A stretch of DNA of 64,000 nt. Origin: Bryoerythrophyllum caledonicum (Eukaryota > Streptophyta > Bryopsida > Pottiales > Pottiaceae). The translations under genes were made by a program, and so were the position numbers. The stretch covers positions 9,564,291 through 9,628,290 of the forward strand of contig OZ020515.1 of NCBI GenBank assembly GCA_963971425.1, given 5' to 3'. The notes beneath the pieces are model-generated. The model was not told where the DNA came from and ran no database searches. It saw nothing but the letters and a program-made list of their open reading frames with translations. Below are positions 1 through 10,333 of this stretch, in pieces; the stretch's first letter is position 1, and every line of letters begins with the position of its first letter.

Positions 1-48
1 AGATGACCTCTCTGAAACAATACATTCACAGTCAGAGAGAGGGATCAA

Positions 49-75
49 CAGTTTAGCTCGAGTCGAGCTAAACTG
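49..75. repeat. Class A palindrome inside an intron of the 89-3112 gene
   Basis: Perfect 13+1+13 self-complementary palindrome centred on base 62; its outer arm is CAGTTTAGC and is matched by GCTAAACTG. It lies 13 bp inside the intron that follows the GTGAGT donor at position 88 (minus strand). It belongs to the same family as the arrays at 4071-4411 and 24691-25096. The outer arm differs from the usual CACTTTAGC/GCTAAAGTG form, but both sides changed together. Confidence 0.9.
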
Positions 76-88
76 CAAGGATACTCAC

Positions 89-3000
89 CACACTCGCAGT
101 CAGTAATTTCGTCCCGCAAAAGAGCTGGACAGTAGAATCCCCTTTCTTGCAGAACAGCTCCAGAACCTTGATGAAGAACTCCATTCTCAGCTCGTTCATG
201 TTCATGGAGTACGCCAGCTCGTTGTACTTGCGTAGCTTGGTGTGCAACACATGCTCCGGAGCTGCGTAGATCTTCTTCACGGCCGGGATCTGCGTAAGCT
301 CTTTCTTGAAGAGAAAGAGGAGGCGAACCGGGTCGAGAGCGTTGTTGGTCTTCGGCGCGAATCCCCCCAAGCGCTCGTTGTCGGAGGGAAGATACTTCGA
401 CTGCAGGACGTCGTACGCATGGCACAACGACGGGCCCTCAGCAAACGCTGTCACTTGAAGGTGTGACTGCTCGTCGCTGCAAATGAAGAGCCACGCTGGA
501 AGACCGGTGAGAGAAGGCTGCCCTTTCAATGCGAACATTGTCATGAACTCGTCGAAGAAGGGCTTCTCCAATGATGACGTCGCCTTCCCTGCAAACCCAG
601 GGATATTACGGAAGTCGATGATGCCGAGCTTCACGTTGCAGCCCAAGTTACGCCACGCATCCGAGGGCCATCCACCGAGCGAGTTGGTTGCCGCCTTGTA
701 TGGACGAAAGTGCAAGGCCCCCACAGGTGCAACGAACCGCGCCCGCACATCGAGGAAGACTCTGAAGAACTCCTTCGCATACGGAGAGAGATCTTCACAT
801 TTACAGTTGCGAAACTGCGTCTGCCTTGAGTTTGCGTAGTACGAATCCGGTGGACCCCAATCCAAGAGGGCACGCTTCGAGGCCTTGCTGACGTTGTAGT
901 CCTTCTTGAACTTTCGCCAGTTGGAACGACTGTACGCCCTAGTGCTGTTGAAGAAGGCGAGCTCCGGCCTGATCAACTGAAGCTCCATCCGAGCGACCTC
1001 CTTCCTCTTCCTTCGATCGACCCAGTCCCGGGCGCTGTAGCAATCCTCCAGCACTGATTGCGGCTGCTTTACAACCACCTTTGGATAAGGTAGTTTTCGC
1101 GATGGCCCTGATCGATTAAGAATATGCTTACACAGCGTTGCGTGATCAGCCTCGGTCATATTGCCGAAAAACTTGAAGAACTCGCGCGTCAATACCCCAT
1201 CTTTCTCAGGCACCCAGGACTTGGCGTCCTTAAACTTTGACAAGGGCGACGTTGTTGAATCCACGTTGATGAGGTCGCCTTGTGCCGCCGAAGAGATGAC
1301 TTCCGACCACAGCTTGAAGGTCTCATCGGACGAGGTGATAATCTTCACCTCGTTCGTAATCGAGAGCTCCTTCGCCTTTCCGGCTTTCTTGAGCGCTGCC
1401 TGGCTTTTGGCGACGTCAATCATTGCGAAGCGCTCACGAACCGCGTTTAGAAATGGCTGCGCAGAACATTGGCAGTGTTGATTTAGCGTACAACCACAGA
1501 GGGAAAAAAACAAAACCAGCAGGAACCAAAAATGCAGGTTAACTCGAGTCGAGCTAACTTGGAACCGGAGAGTGTACACTCTAAGTGCTCGAATCTGTAT
1601 ACAGAACATTACTAAGAAGGACAAGCACAGAAGTTACCTCGAGTCGAGCTAAAGTGCATGACCGTGGTTAAGAGTAATTACCTCAAACTTCTTGTCATTG
1701 GCAATCTCCACTGCCGTTCTCCGACCTGATCTATGGGACCCGTGAATGCCTGCGGCGGAGTGCTTCGGCATCGGTCTTCCAGCTTGGATCCACAACGCGC
1801 GAGAGCCAAGGATATTTGTTGCCCACGTCGGCTTGAATTGGACCAAGTGATTTACGCGATTATAATACGCGGAAATCTTCCTCAGCTTCTCAGGGTCCTC
1901 CGTCCAGACAATGTAACACTGCCATGTCCGGAAGTGCCTTCTCATAACCTCCGGCACGGTACCGTTTATCATCGACTTTGATGCAGCAACGCTGTGCTGG
2001 CCGTTGATGATATAGAAGTCGCAGTCGCTGAGCTCCTCAACCTTCGTTGGCATATGATCGAGCTTCGGCATGACGCAGAGAGTCTGCTTCTGAGTCTTGT
2101 CCGGCATTTCGAGGTAGAAATGCTTCAACTCCTCCATACTGCGAGGTTCGAATGCACGGATCGTCCACTCCGGCGGTGCATTATGCAGCCTCATCACATC
2201 AAGCTCGATCTTCATCTCTCTGTCTCCTTGGAAAAAACAGCTCTGACACTCCGTCCAGAATTTCTGATATATCTGTTGGACGTTGGTGTAGTCTGTTACG
2301 TCTCCGAACCCGAGCGCCGAAGGGAGTTCCAACAGTGCAGAGGCCATCGAATTGGCCAACTCTTCCTCTGAAACGAGTTTCGTCTTCTTCCTGGAAGAAG
2401 TCTCCGGCTTCTTGGCAGCTGAGCGCTTCTTGACAGGAGACGCTGACAGCATGTTGCGCAGGGTGCTTCGACTTGCTCTTGCACCTGGAGTTCTTACCGG
2501 TACCGATGCTTGACTTATATTCTGGCTACCTGTTACGGCACCAGAAACTACCGAAAGTTCTATTGGGCGCCTAGACGCGATTAATTTCGCCTTCTCAAGA
2601 GCGGCAAAAGTACTCATTCTGGAAAGAATGACGCGGAGTTTGTTCGCGACAGCCTTTGCTTTCAGCGGCTGACCACTACTAGTCTCCCATTTCTTTTGGG
2701 AGATTTCCTGGTCGACCTGAGCCACTATGTCATCAAACTGTGACCCCCTAAGAGAACTGACTAAGTCGAAGATACAGAAGGGAGACGAAGTATTGTTCAC
2801 TACAATAGTGAACATATAAGGATCGACAGACTCAGTGGTTGTCTCACACGACAACTTCACTATATCGTTATCTTCGTGGACTACATCAATGATTATGGTC
2901 TTGAAGTCGATGTGCTGGAGTTCATGGATATCACCAGCAAAGGTCTGACCAAACACTAGATTCTCAGTGTAGGGGGCCCACAGCAGCGTCCACTTCAGTG

Positions 3001-3112
3001 TCATCGAAGGATCCTTGAGCTCCCAGCAATCTAAGTGGTTGTTGTCATCTCCATCGTCATCGTCAATGTCGACAGGCTTTGGCTGGAAGAAGTGCTGCAG
3101 TTGAGACACCAT
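89..3112 (-). CDS. Partial multi-exon gene, unknown protein with ParB-like 'GQH' motif
   Basis: Two coding exons are visible on the minus strand. Exon A runs from ATG 3112 (exon probably begins at 3128 after a TTTGTACAG acceptor) to 1682 and ends GAG|GTAATT. Exon B runs from 1456 (after TTCTGCGCAG) to 89 and ends GTG|GTGAGT. Both are phase 0 and give 477 + 456 codons; the gene continues off the left edge. Exon A has an acidic DIDDDDGDD stretch near its start, a Ser/Lys-rich basic middle (KKRSAAKKPETSSRKKTK, a likely nuclear signal), and near its end the motif INGQHSVAASK. That motif resembles the GQH/GER box of ParB/sulfiredoxin-fold domains (known family) and is followed by a Trp-rich region. 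Exon B shows no motif I recognise. No function is proven. The GC-rich coding exons contrast with AT-richer flanks. The gene could be a host gene or cargo of a large mobile element, because its introns carry the palindromes that also flank the gene at 25382. Confidence 0.7.
1538..1652. repeat. Two class A palindromes in intron 1 of the 89-3112 gene
   Basis: Two copies, centred at 1548 and 1643, sit inside the 225-bp intron 1681-1457 (minus strand). Each has one mismatched pair. The second lies about 30 bp from the GTAATT donor. Together with the copies at 62 and 3213, they mean every intron of this gene that can be seen contains the palindrome. Confidence 0.85.
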
Positions 3113-3198
3113 CCTGTCCCTCTCAGATCTGTACAAACACGAAACGGAGCACAAACATTAGATTGTTTTAATAATCATCCGATTAGGATGGCGAGGTC

Positions 3199-3227
3199 AC
3201 ACATTAGCTCGACTCGAGCTAATGTGT
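3199..3227. repeat. Class A palindrome, 29 bp perfect, upstream of exon A
   Basis: Perfect palindrome centred on 3213. Its arm ACACATTAGC is matched by GCTAATGTGT, a third version of the outer arm in which both sides changed together. It lies about 70 bp upstream of the putative splice acceptor of the 89-3112 gene, so in an intron or 5' UTR. Confidence 0.9.
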
Positions 3228-3316
3228 AACTGAATTCAAGTATGTAAATAATGCTCTGCAAGAAAATCTAGTCAATTTGACCGTTCGCTTAGACGCTTAC
3301 AATCAACTCATGCCTG

Positions 3317-3453
3317 CTTCTCGTTCAACTCTCAGAACTGTGAAAGAGCTTCAGGTCACACTCAAATCACTCACGAACCTCACTCTTTGAGGTTCTCAAG
3401 TGGTTGGAGCGGGACTGAAGCTCTTGCACGATTTATGAGAGGTGAACGAAAAG
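3317..3453. repeat. Long imperfect foldback, copy 1 of 2
   Basis: A 137-nt inverted repeat with arms of about 66 nt around a 5-nt loop. Paired blocks include CTTCTCGTTCA with TGAACGAAAAG, AAGAGCTTCAG with CTGAAGCTCTT, and GAACCTCA with TGAGGTTC. It would fold as one long hairpin resembling a plant miRNA precursor or a tiny foldback MITE. No coding potential is seen. Confidence 0.75.
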
Positions 3454-3524
3454 TAGACGTGAGTTGAGTTAGGAGACTGCAATGACACCAATGTATCAAT
3501 GTTGTATTCAAGTTTTAGCTTCAT

Positions 3525-3547
3525 CTTTAGCTCGACTCGAGCTAAAG
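3525..3547. repeat. Class A palindrome, 23 bp perfect
   Basis: Centred on 3536, arm CTTTAGCTCGA. It lies between the two foldback copies on the 5' side of the 89-3112 gene. Confidence 0.9.
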
Positions 3548-3640
3548 TGCTCATGCATGGATTGCATAGCTGAACAGTTCTGACACTTACAATATTCATT
3601 CAAACGAAATTCCTATACATCTATTTTCAAATCATGGCTA

Positions 3641-3776
3641 CTTATCGTTTAACTCTCAGAACTGCGAAAGAGCTTAAGTTCACCCTTAAATCACTCACGA
3701 ACCTCACTCTTTGAGGTCCTCAAGTGGTTGAAGCGTGACTGAAGCTCTTGCTTACATGTGAGAATTTGACGATAAG
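3641..3776. repeat. Long imperfect foldback, copy 2 of 2
   Basis: A direct duplicate of 3317-3453 shifted by about 324 bp, 136 nt long, with the same 66/5/65 architecture. The terminal pair CTTATCG/CGATAAG replaces CTTCTCG/CGAAAAG of copy 1, which improves pairing and suggests the fold, not just the sequence, is kept. The loop region GAACCTCACTCTTTGAGG is identical to that of copy 1. Confidence 0.75.
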
Positions 3777-3879
3777 TGGACATGAGTTGGGTCGTCGATA
3801 TCATTGGTTTACTATACCTTTGGAGTGTTTAAAGTTTGAGTGTAGTTGTGTTTGAGTTGTTTAAGTTTATTGTCATACA

Positions 3880-3902
3880 CTTTAGCTCGATTCGAGGTAA
3901 AG
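3880..3902. repeat. Class A palindrome, degenerate
   Basis: Centred on 3891 with a central T and one mismatched pair. Isolated copy 193 bp before the regular array. Confidence 0.8.
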
Positions 3903-4070
3903 AGTGTTGGCTTTACTGGAAGGCCATGACATTTTTCACACCGAGAGTTTGAAAGAAGTCATTATGATTACTGTTCCTGTAGCCGGCTTTGGCGCAACCA
4001 TAGACGTATAAAGTCGAACATTTCCGTTCGACTCAAGCTTTACAGGGCGTCCATTGTGCACTATTGATCA

Positions 4071-4411
4071 CACTTTAGCTCGAGTCGAGCTAAAGTGCCC
4101 TCTCCAGTGTGCTTTATTGGCCATAGTTTACCTCGAGTCGAGTTTAAATAAAGCCTAAGGAGCACTGGAGAGCGCACTTTATCTCGAGTCGAGGTTAATG
4201 CAGCCACAAGAGCACACGGGGGATCTCACTTTGGCTCGACTCGAGCTAAAGTGTGGGCCATATTGCTCAGTGGTGGCCCCACTTTAGCTCGAGTCGAGCT
4301 AAAGTGTGACCCATTTTGCACAGTGGAAGCCCACTTTAGCCCGAGTCGAGCTAAAGTGTGGACAATAGTGCAATATCGATGTCCCAGTTTAGCTCGACTC
4401 GAGCTAAACTG
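4071..4411. repeat. Array 1: seven phased class A palindromes, ~52 bp period
   Basis: Palindrome centres are at 4084, 4137, 4188, 4240, 4293, 4345 and 4398, giving steps of 53, 51, 52, 53, 52 and 53 bp (about five helical turns). Copies 1, 5 and 7 are perfect 27-bp palindromes; copies 2 and 3 are degenerate. The central base is G or C on the plus strand. The last copy uses CAGTTT/AAACTG outer arms, the others CACTTT/AAAGTG. The spacers of about 25 bp are not obviously alike, apart from related GGCCATA/GGGCCATATTGC pieces. The array is on the 5' side of the 89-3112 gene, about 960 bp from its first visible exon. A regulatory or transposase-binding array is an inference. Confidence 0.9.
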
Positions 4412-4599
4412 TGTTCATTGAAGAGCTTATTTATTGCAGTTTGTCAGATCCGTCTTTCGTTATATGATATTGAAGGCGTAGGGTTTAGGGCTCCTGGATG
4501 AGAAGCATGGATTTTACCTTTTAGCCATTGATTATGAACCTGAATCCCAGACAATTTCTGGTGGAACTAGAAGTCCTGCAACAACGATAACAAACCCAC

Positions 4600-5240
4600 A
4601 CACACAAAATCAAACAAAGTAGCACATGGAAACCAACACATTGAAATCATTCACAATGAAATCAGCACTTTCAAATGAGCACATTGAAATTAACACATTG
4701 AATTCAGCACATTGAATTTAGCAATTGAAACCACGACATTGAATTCAATGTGCACATCTAAACTAGCACAAACCAGCACATTTAAACTAGCACAAACCAC
4801 GACAAAAAACCACAAACCACCACAAACCACCACATTCAAACTACCACATTCAAACCACCACATTGAATACACAATCTCATCTACCTTCTCACACATACAT
4901 CAAAAGCAATGCTATCATACTGTTTCAATACATCATATCTAAAGCAAAACTACACAAATATCAAAAGAAATGCAAGACTGAATGAGTGCAGTTACCTTTA
5001 AAACTATGAAATCCGACTGAAAAAACTGCAAGTCTTGTTCCTTCTTCACGTCAATCCTTCGAGCACCGCCGTTTCAGACTGTACGTGCTCACAGAAACTC
5101 GCAGAAACTCACACACACTCACAGAAACTCCTAGAAACTCACACACTCACAGAAACTCCTAGAAACTCACACAAACTCACAGAAACTCACAGAAACCCTC
5201 ACAATCTCACACAAACAGCCCTAAACTCCAGCGCTGCAGT
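4600..5240. repeat. Simple degenerate repeats, no gene
   Basis: 4620-4870 is a degenerate tandem repeat built on AGCACATTGAATT and CACAAACCAC words. 5085-5215 is a second one built on CTCACAGAAACTC. The short open frames across both strands are low-complexity products of the repeat and I do not call them genes. 5260-6300 holds no feature I can identify. Confidence 0.7.
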
Positions 5241-6306
5241 GGACACGAACTCACACAATTAAGAATCACACGTCCTACAAACCCTATCTGCAGGAAACCC
5301 TAACGTCCACGAAAGCCTAAACGCACGAAAGCCTAAACGCAGCAGTACAATATACACAAACTTAACAGACCCTGAACATTACGAAACCAACACAAACCGC
5401 AAACTCGCCTCAGAAATCAACAACGCCTAGACAAACACACACAAAACCACGACGAACCGACGCATAAACGCACAACCCTCACAAAACAAGAGCGTACACG
5501 GACACACACAAAACTCACAGCAACGGAAAGGAAGAGAAAATGAGAGCGCCAGGAGTTTCTAGGGTACCTTCGGGGGCACCTAAAGCCGTGAGGGTCGCAA
5601 CCCTGTGGCCGTGTGGTGCTCCCGAGATACCCTCGGGATACCCTTCGTGATATTCGGGTGAGACCCTCGGATATTTTAGATGGATGCACCACAAATTATT
5701 CACCTTCATTATTGATACCCGGAGTTTCAAGAATCCATTTTAATCTTTCTAATGTAAGTTCTAGATATTACGCGCGTGTTGTATTTCTGTACTCGTAAAT
5801 TTCCTACGCAATTTTTCTTGGCCATTATCACTACAATTTTGCATATTCTGGGGCAACGAACAGATAGCAAAAGAAATGTGATTATTTCCAATTTCATTCG
5901 TATGATCTCAATTAAAACTTCTAAATTGGCATTTTCTCAATAATACACAAACTTGGATTGGACGGAAGTGAACGATTATAGTCTTTACTGTTACAAATAG
6001 GATTATAGTGTTTAGTTTTCTGTCATGCTTTCAGTGGATCAGCTGGCTTTCACTTGACTGGATTTCAATTTCTGCATTACAGAAGGAGTACATTCATTAC
6101 CATCGATGTATATAAGTTCCTCCTACACCAATTATTAGGTGAAGCACACTTAAGAGAGTTTTAAAGCTACGATTTTAAGATTCTATTACTTTGAATTCAC
6201 GTTTTGATTATTTATGAGTTTGATATTATATACTTTGAGAATCGAACTGACATTAAGTATGTTAAGACCACATCTTGCAATTGTTTAATTATAAAATAAA
6301 TGTCGG

Positions 6307-6408
6307 TGCACACTTTAGCTCTATTGGAGCTAAAGTGTGCATATTTTCTTTTTAGTTTCCTACATTTCCTGATGGTGCACACTTTAGCTCTAATAGAGCT
6401 AAAGTGTG
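6307..6408. repeat. Two class B palindromes (69 bp apart)
   Basis: Arm GCACACTTTAGCTC, 5-nt loop TATTG, complementary arm (6307-6341), then arm CACACTTTAGCTC, loop TAATA, complementary arm (6378-6408). Both have perfect stems of 13-15 bp. The arms share CACTTTAGCTC with class A but the core is a free 5-nt loop. The linking sequence ATATTTTCTTTTTAG recurs at 22531, so this is a dispersed repeat family. Confidence 0.85.
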
Positions 6409-6469
6409 ATTTTTTCTTTACTTTTCACTTCATTTTGCTTTCACTTTAACGGTACAAATCCAGTAGTTA

Positions 6470-6856
6470 GAGCATCTCCACCCCTGACGGGGAATTTTCC
6501 ACGCCAGCGGGAAGGTGCCCAAGTTTGAGATGAAGGGAGGGGGGTTTATCCTTTTCCCCCCGCACCGTCACCGAATTGGCCACTGTGAGGGAACGCCAGC
6601 GCCCAACACTTACGCCATAGTAGGCTAATTTGTTTTGGGGTTTTTATTGATTTTTTTTAATTCCCTCGTGTAATTACATGATTGAACACATGCTCCCGGG
6701 GAATTTTAGTCTCCCCTGTACTTTCTGTAAATTTATTGTTTAGAAGAACCGGCGCCGCCACTCCTGTGGGCCGATACACCGGCCTAGGCCTCACGGAGTG
6801 GGCTTTACCGTGTTTATTCTCGCATCCCGGTCCCTCGGCCGCGGTGGAGATTCTCT
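6470..6856. mobile_element. MITE-like element with GAGMATCTCCACC ends
   Basis: Left end AGAGCATCTCCACC and right end GGTGGAGATTCTCT are inverted repeats with one mismatch, about 386 bp apart. The body is GC-richer than its surroundings and has no transposase. No clear target-site duplication is visible. The termini look like those of PIF/Harbinger- or hAT-type MITEs, but this assignment is a guess. Confidence 0.45.
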
Positions 6857-6870
6857 ATTTCTAGTACACT

Positions 6871-6955
6871 ACTAGCAATTGGCGCTTGGGTTGCAACGCA
6901 TTAGTTCAACCATTTTCATGTAGTTTTTAAATCACAAAATATTAAAAAAGAAAGG
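6871..6955. repeat. Dispersed repeat shared with 20858-20945
   Basis: The stretch beginning AGCAATTGGCGCTT and continuing through TTGCAACGCAT and an A-rich tail is repeated in direct orientation on the far side of the LINE at 20858-20945. It may be a genomic repeat that flanks the insertion. 7100-7330 is a further simple repeat built on AACTCAATTTGCAATTACAATCTC. Confidence 0.6.
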
Positions 6956-7705
6956 TACCAACAATCTACATAAAATAAAAATATATCTTTGAAACCTATG
7001 CATGAATTTTAATAATGTAATAGAATAGAATAGAAAAAAATTAATTACGTTTTAGATTTTTTTGCATTTTAACATGGAATTTCAAAAAGGTTATGAACGT
7101 CAAATTTGTAATTAAGAGTTTCAAATTTATTTTGGGTAAGCACAAATTGCAACACACAAATGCAAATTTCACACACCCACAAACTCAACTTGCAATTACA
7201 ATCTCAATTTTATACACTCACAAACTCAATTTGCAATTACAATCTCAAAACTTGCAATCTCACCTCAAAACTTGTAATTTCAATCTCCACAACTCGAATA
7301 TGCAATTTTGTACCTCCAACTTTGTATGCCAACCTCCAACTACATATATACTGGGAGAGATGAGAGAAGAGTAGCTCCGCAAAACCTGGTGAGGAGAGGT
7401 TTCTAGGTGTTAGGCGCAATTGCAATGCACACATCAATGAGGGTTGCTGGGCTCATTGTAAATCCCTGTGTGCACGTCCTTTGTTGCTGAACGGTATGCT
7501 TATGGTGTGCAAAGTGTTGAGGGATTGCGTATCTTAGATCTATTGATGCAAAGTATGTAGGAGGTTGCAACAATCTAGAGCTAGTTTGGGAGAGTAGATC
7601 TGTGGCGGGGCTCTGTGTTGGCCCAGATCTAGATCTAGAGGTTGCAGCCCCATATCATCTCTCAATCAATTAGATCCAGATTTAGGTTACCATGACACCA
7701 TAGAC

Positions 7706-10333
7706 ATGCCATACACCTTACCTCTCCTCAACCAGAGCATCAGCACTACTATGAAGAAGAACCACTGCCTACAGAAGACACGAAACAGCCACCGAGACAC
7801 AAGATCACTCTATCAAGGACAACATTCAACAAAATCAGCTAAGTTTTTTCATTACAATACGCTGCCTACATCGTTTCACAGTATAGAATCTAAGTCTAAT
7901 TGCAAAAGGCATCTTGCAAAACCTCATGTTAGGAAATGTAAGTTAGGGTCACATACAACTAGGAAAGTAGTGGAAGCAAGTGTATTTCATAACCCCGCAG
8001 AAATAGAGAAGAACAGATGCCTACTTGGCACAACTGCAGACCATTCACACATAGAGCCCACCCATAATCAGCAGCAGTTCAGCACTACGAAGGAGAGGCG
8101 CCTACGTCTAATCTGTGAAGACCTACAGAATCTACACTCCTACACTGAAGCAGCAGCAGCACCACACCGAAGATCCAAAGCAGCCGCACCAACATATCAA
8201 GATCAACACACCTGCAGTCAACAACAACAGGACCAGGGCGTAAACAACATGACATCAGCCTCAACTCAAAGAATCAAGCACGATGACACAGCACCTCCAA
8301 TGACCAAGATCGAGCAGCACATCAGACTCCCGAAAAACAAGCTCATGCACGAGGTCGCCGCGCACATGAGGAACGTGTTATCACACACGGGTGGTGCAAG
8401 AGGACCGAGTACCGAAATCGGAAATAGCACATGGGTGGAGCAATTCGCAACGATGAAGACGCAGCTCCAGAAGGTGCCCAAGAAAAGCCACGAGGCTGCG
8501 GCGGTTCCAGAGGCCGCGGCGGACGACTTCGCCCCCAAGACCCACGTCGTAAACAGAATGACATCAACTTCAACGAAAGGAGACAAGCACAACGACTCAT
8601 CACCACCACTGGCCAAGGTAAGTATTCCTACCCCTAGTTTATACATCATATGCTTCCAATTTACTTTCACCAGGGAACACTGCAACATCATTTGCCGAAG
8701 ACAACGTCGATTTAGAGAGCAGGAGCTAAAAGAAAAATCAACGACATACAAGAGTCCACCAAAATCAACAAGGAAGGAAGTGCAAGACCATGGACTCCAC
8801 ACCTTGGACAGCCCCACATCAAGACCACCGCAGCGACAACACCACCAAACACATCAACTACAAGCAAGCAAGACCTCAAGACACCAAATAAACAACAGGT
8901 ACGTACAGGTAAGCAACCTCAACATTTCCTCGTTTCCTGTCTTCTCTGGTAAGGAAACACCACTAAATACTAGTAGGATGCCCAAGGACATGCAACTCAC
9001 AAGGAAGTCTGGACAACCACTAGTACACAGACGAAACCCTAGCCGGCAATACAAAAACAACGAACTTTCGAAAGAGCAGGACTCAAACTTCCATCCAAGC
9101 CAAGACAATCAACCAGCCGCAACTCAACGGCTCCCAGAAGAAGCTAACCCTAGAAGATCAACAACCCAAAAACGAAGATGTTCATCAACCACAACTACAT
9201 CCATCAAACACGAGCTCAACACAAGGTATATATCTCACCATCACTTTACTCTCAAACCCTCTTACATTGCTATACCACGTAGACACCCACTCCCATCGCT
9301 GTGGAGACACTGCGACATCTGCTCAGCCCAAGTTGAGGGCAAGTACCTGCTTGAAGCCACGAAGGACCAACGGAGGAGAGAGACGTCACCCCCAAGATCG
9401 GCCTGGACACTCCTCGCCTTGACTACCTACGACAGTGAAGAACGGTTTACTCCCTTCCTTGTAATCTTGTTGTCTTTTATGGGGATTGTTTGTAAACTGA
9501 CAGTCGTTAACAGGACGCTAACATGTGCCTCACAGAGAGAACGGCACCTGCACCTGCAGACAATAGTAGAGGAACTTCTGTTAAATGTCGCATCTCACGC
9601 AGTACACATACAGGTGAAGTACAGAACGAGTAAAGCTATCCAGACTCACCGCCGAAGCCCGCAGCAGACCAACTCGAGGATCCATCAGCCGAAGTCGAAG
9701 TCGAGAAACTGCCCCGCAGGTGGACCCCAAGGCACACACCGACGCAAGAAGGACCAAGAAGCCCTGTCCCAAGACCCGAATGCCGAGCACATCAACAGAA
9801 CAAAGAGCAAGGAGACTGCACCACGAAGAAGGTCTGCGCAAGATCCAAACAAGTCGCCACAGACAACCGCTGTAGAAGACCGATGTAGGTGGAAGAAGAT
9901 TGCCAACAGGCGCAGAGGGAGACCACACACTTACGAAGAAGGGCCGACGAAGCCCGACCAACAACACGTCAGGCGAGACTGCTGTGCCGGCGCAAGTGAA
10001 GTCCAAAGACTGCATACGAGCGAAGACGACCACTCCCAACGGCCGCGACTCCACCACATCCTCCCGGAACCTCGGCAAACCCCGCAGCTGGTCCGCCGAC
10101 AGACGCCCAAGCGCTGGTCCTGCAAACGGGTTGCGGCAACTCCGCCGACGTCCCAAGAAACCCTAACCTCGGTAACGGCTCCAGAAGTTCTACAAGAGCG
10201 AAGAGAGCGCCAACTGCCTGCCCAAGATTGGAAGAGATCCGTTCGGGGATCATTCAAGGACCATCAGCTCGGCAAGAAGAAGCGAGCCGCGATAAGAGAG
10301 GTACTTTCCACGCTACATCAACCTGGAGAATAG
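7706..10333 (+). CDS. Long low-complexity ORF (875 codons), status uncertain
   Basis: An ATG-initiated frame open for 875 codons, rich in Lys, Arg, His, Gln, Thr, Ser and Pro, with no recognised domain. A segment beginning NMTSASTQRIKHDD is repeated as RMTSTSTKGDKHND about 100 residues later. Against coding: stop triplets are rare in all three forward frames here because the DNA is A/C-rich and T-poor. T-rich islands also look like introns: GTAAGT at about 8619 to TTTCACCAG at about 8672, and similar GTAAG and GTATAT islands near 8910, 9225 and 9450. If those are spliced, the open frame is accidental and this is a spliced leader or 5' UTR of the downstream LINE. It lies 570 bp upstream of LINE ORF1. 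It could be a LINE ORF0, a 5' UTR, or an unrelated gene. Confidence 0.3.
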   Translation: MPYTLPLLNQSISTTMKKNHCLQKTRNSHRDTRSLYQGQHSTKSAKFFHYNTLPTSFHSIESKSNCKRHLAKPHVRKCKLGSHTTRKVVEASVFHNPAEIEKNRCLLGTTADHSHIEPTHNQQQFSTTKERRLRLICEDLQNLHSYTEAAAAPHRRSKAAAPTYQDQHTCSQQQQDQGVNNMTSASTQRIKHDDTAPPMTKIEQHIRLPKNKLMHEVAAHMRNVLSHTGGARGPSTEIGNSTWVEQFATMKTQLQKVPKKSHEAAAVPEAAADDFAPKTHVVNRMTSTSTKGDKHNDSSPPLAKVSIPTPSLYIICFQFTFTREHCNIICRRQRRFREQELKEKSTTYKSPPKSTRKEVQDHGLHTLDSPTSRPPQRQHHQTHQLQASKTSRHQINNRYVQVSNLNISSFPVFSGKETPLNTSRMPKDMQLTRKSGQPLVHRRNPSRQYKNNELSKEQDSNFHPSQDNQPAATQRLPEEANPRRSTTQKRRCSSTTTTSIKHELNTRYISHHHFTLKPSYIAIPRRHPLPSLWRHCDICSAQVEGKYLLEATKDQRRRETSPPRSAWTLLALTTYDSEERFTPFLVILLSFMGIVCKLTVVNRTLTCASQRERHLHLQTIVEELLLNVASHAVHIQVKYRTSKAIQTHRRSPQQTNSRIHQPKSKSRNCPAGGPQGTHRRKKDQEALSQDPNAEHINRTKSKETAPRRRSAQDPNKSPQTTAVEDRCRWKKIANRRRGRPHTYEEGPTKPDQQHVRRDCCAGASEVQRLHTSEDDHSQRPRLHHILPEPRQTPQLVRRQTPKRWSCKRVAATPPTSQETLTSVTAPEVLQERRERQLPAQDWKRSVRGSFKDHQLGKKKRAAIREVLSTLHQPGE

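Noticed and set aside
5417-5730. Overlapping minus-strand ORFs of 91 and 71 codons
   Set aside because: They fall in simple CACAAAC-rich DNA and share no recognisable family.
9581-10156. 191-codon minus-strand ORF
   Set aside because: A shadow of the stop-poor A/C-rich plus strand; no domain and no composition of its own.
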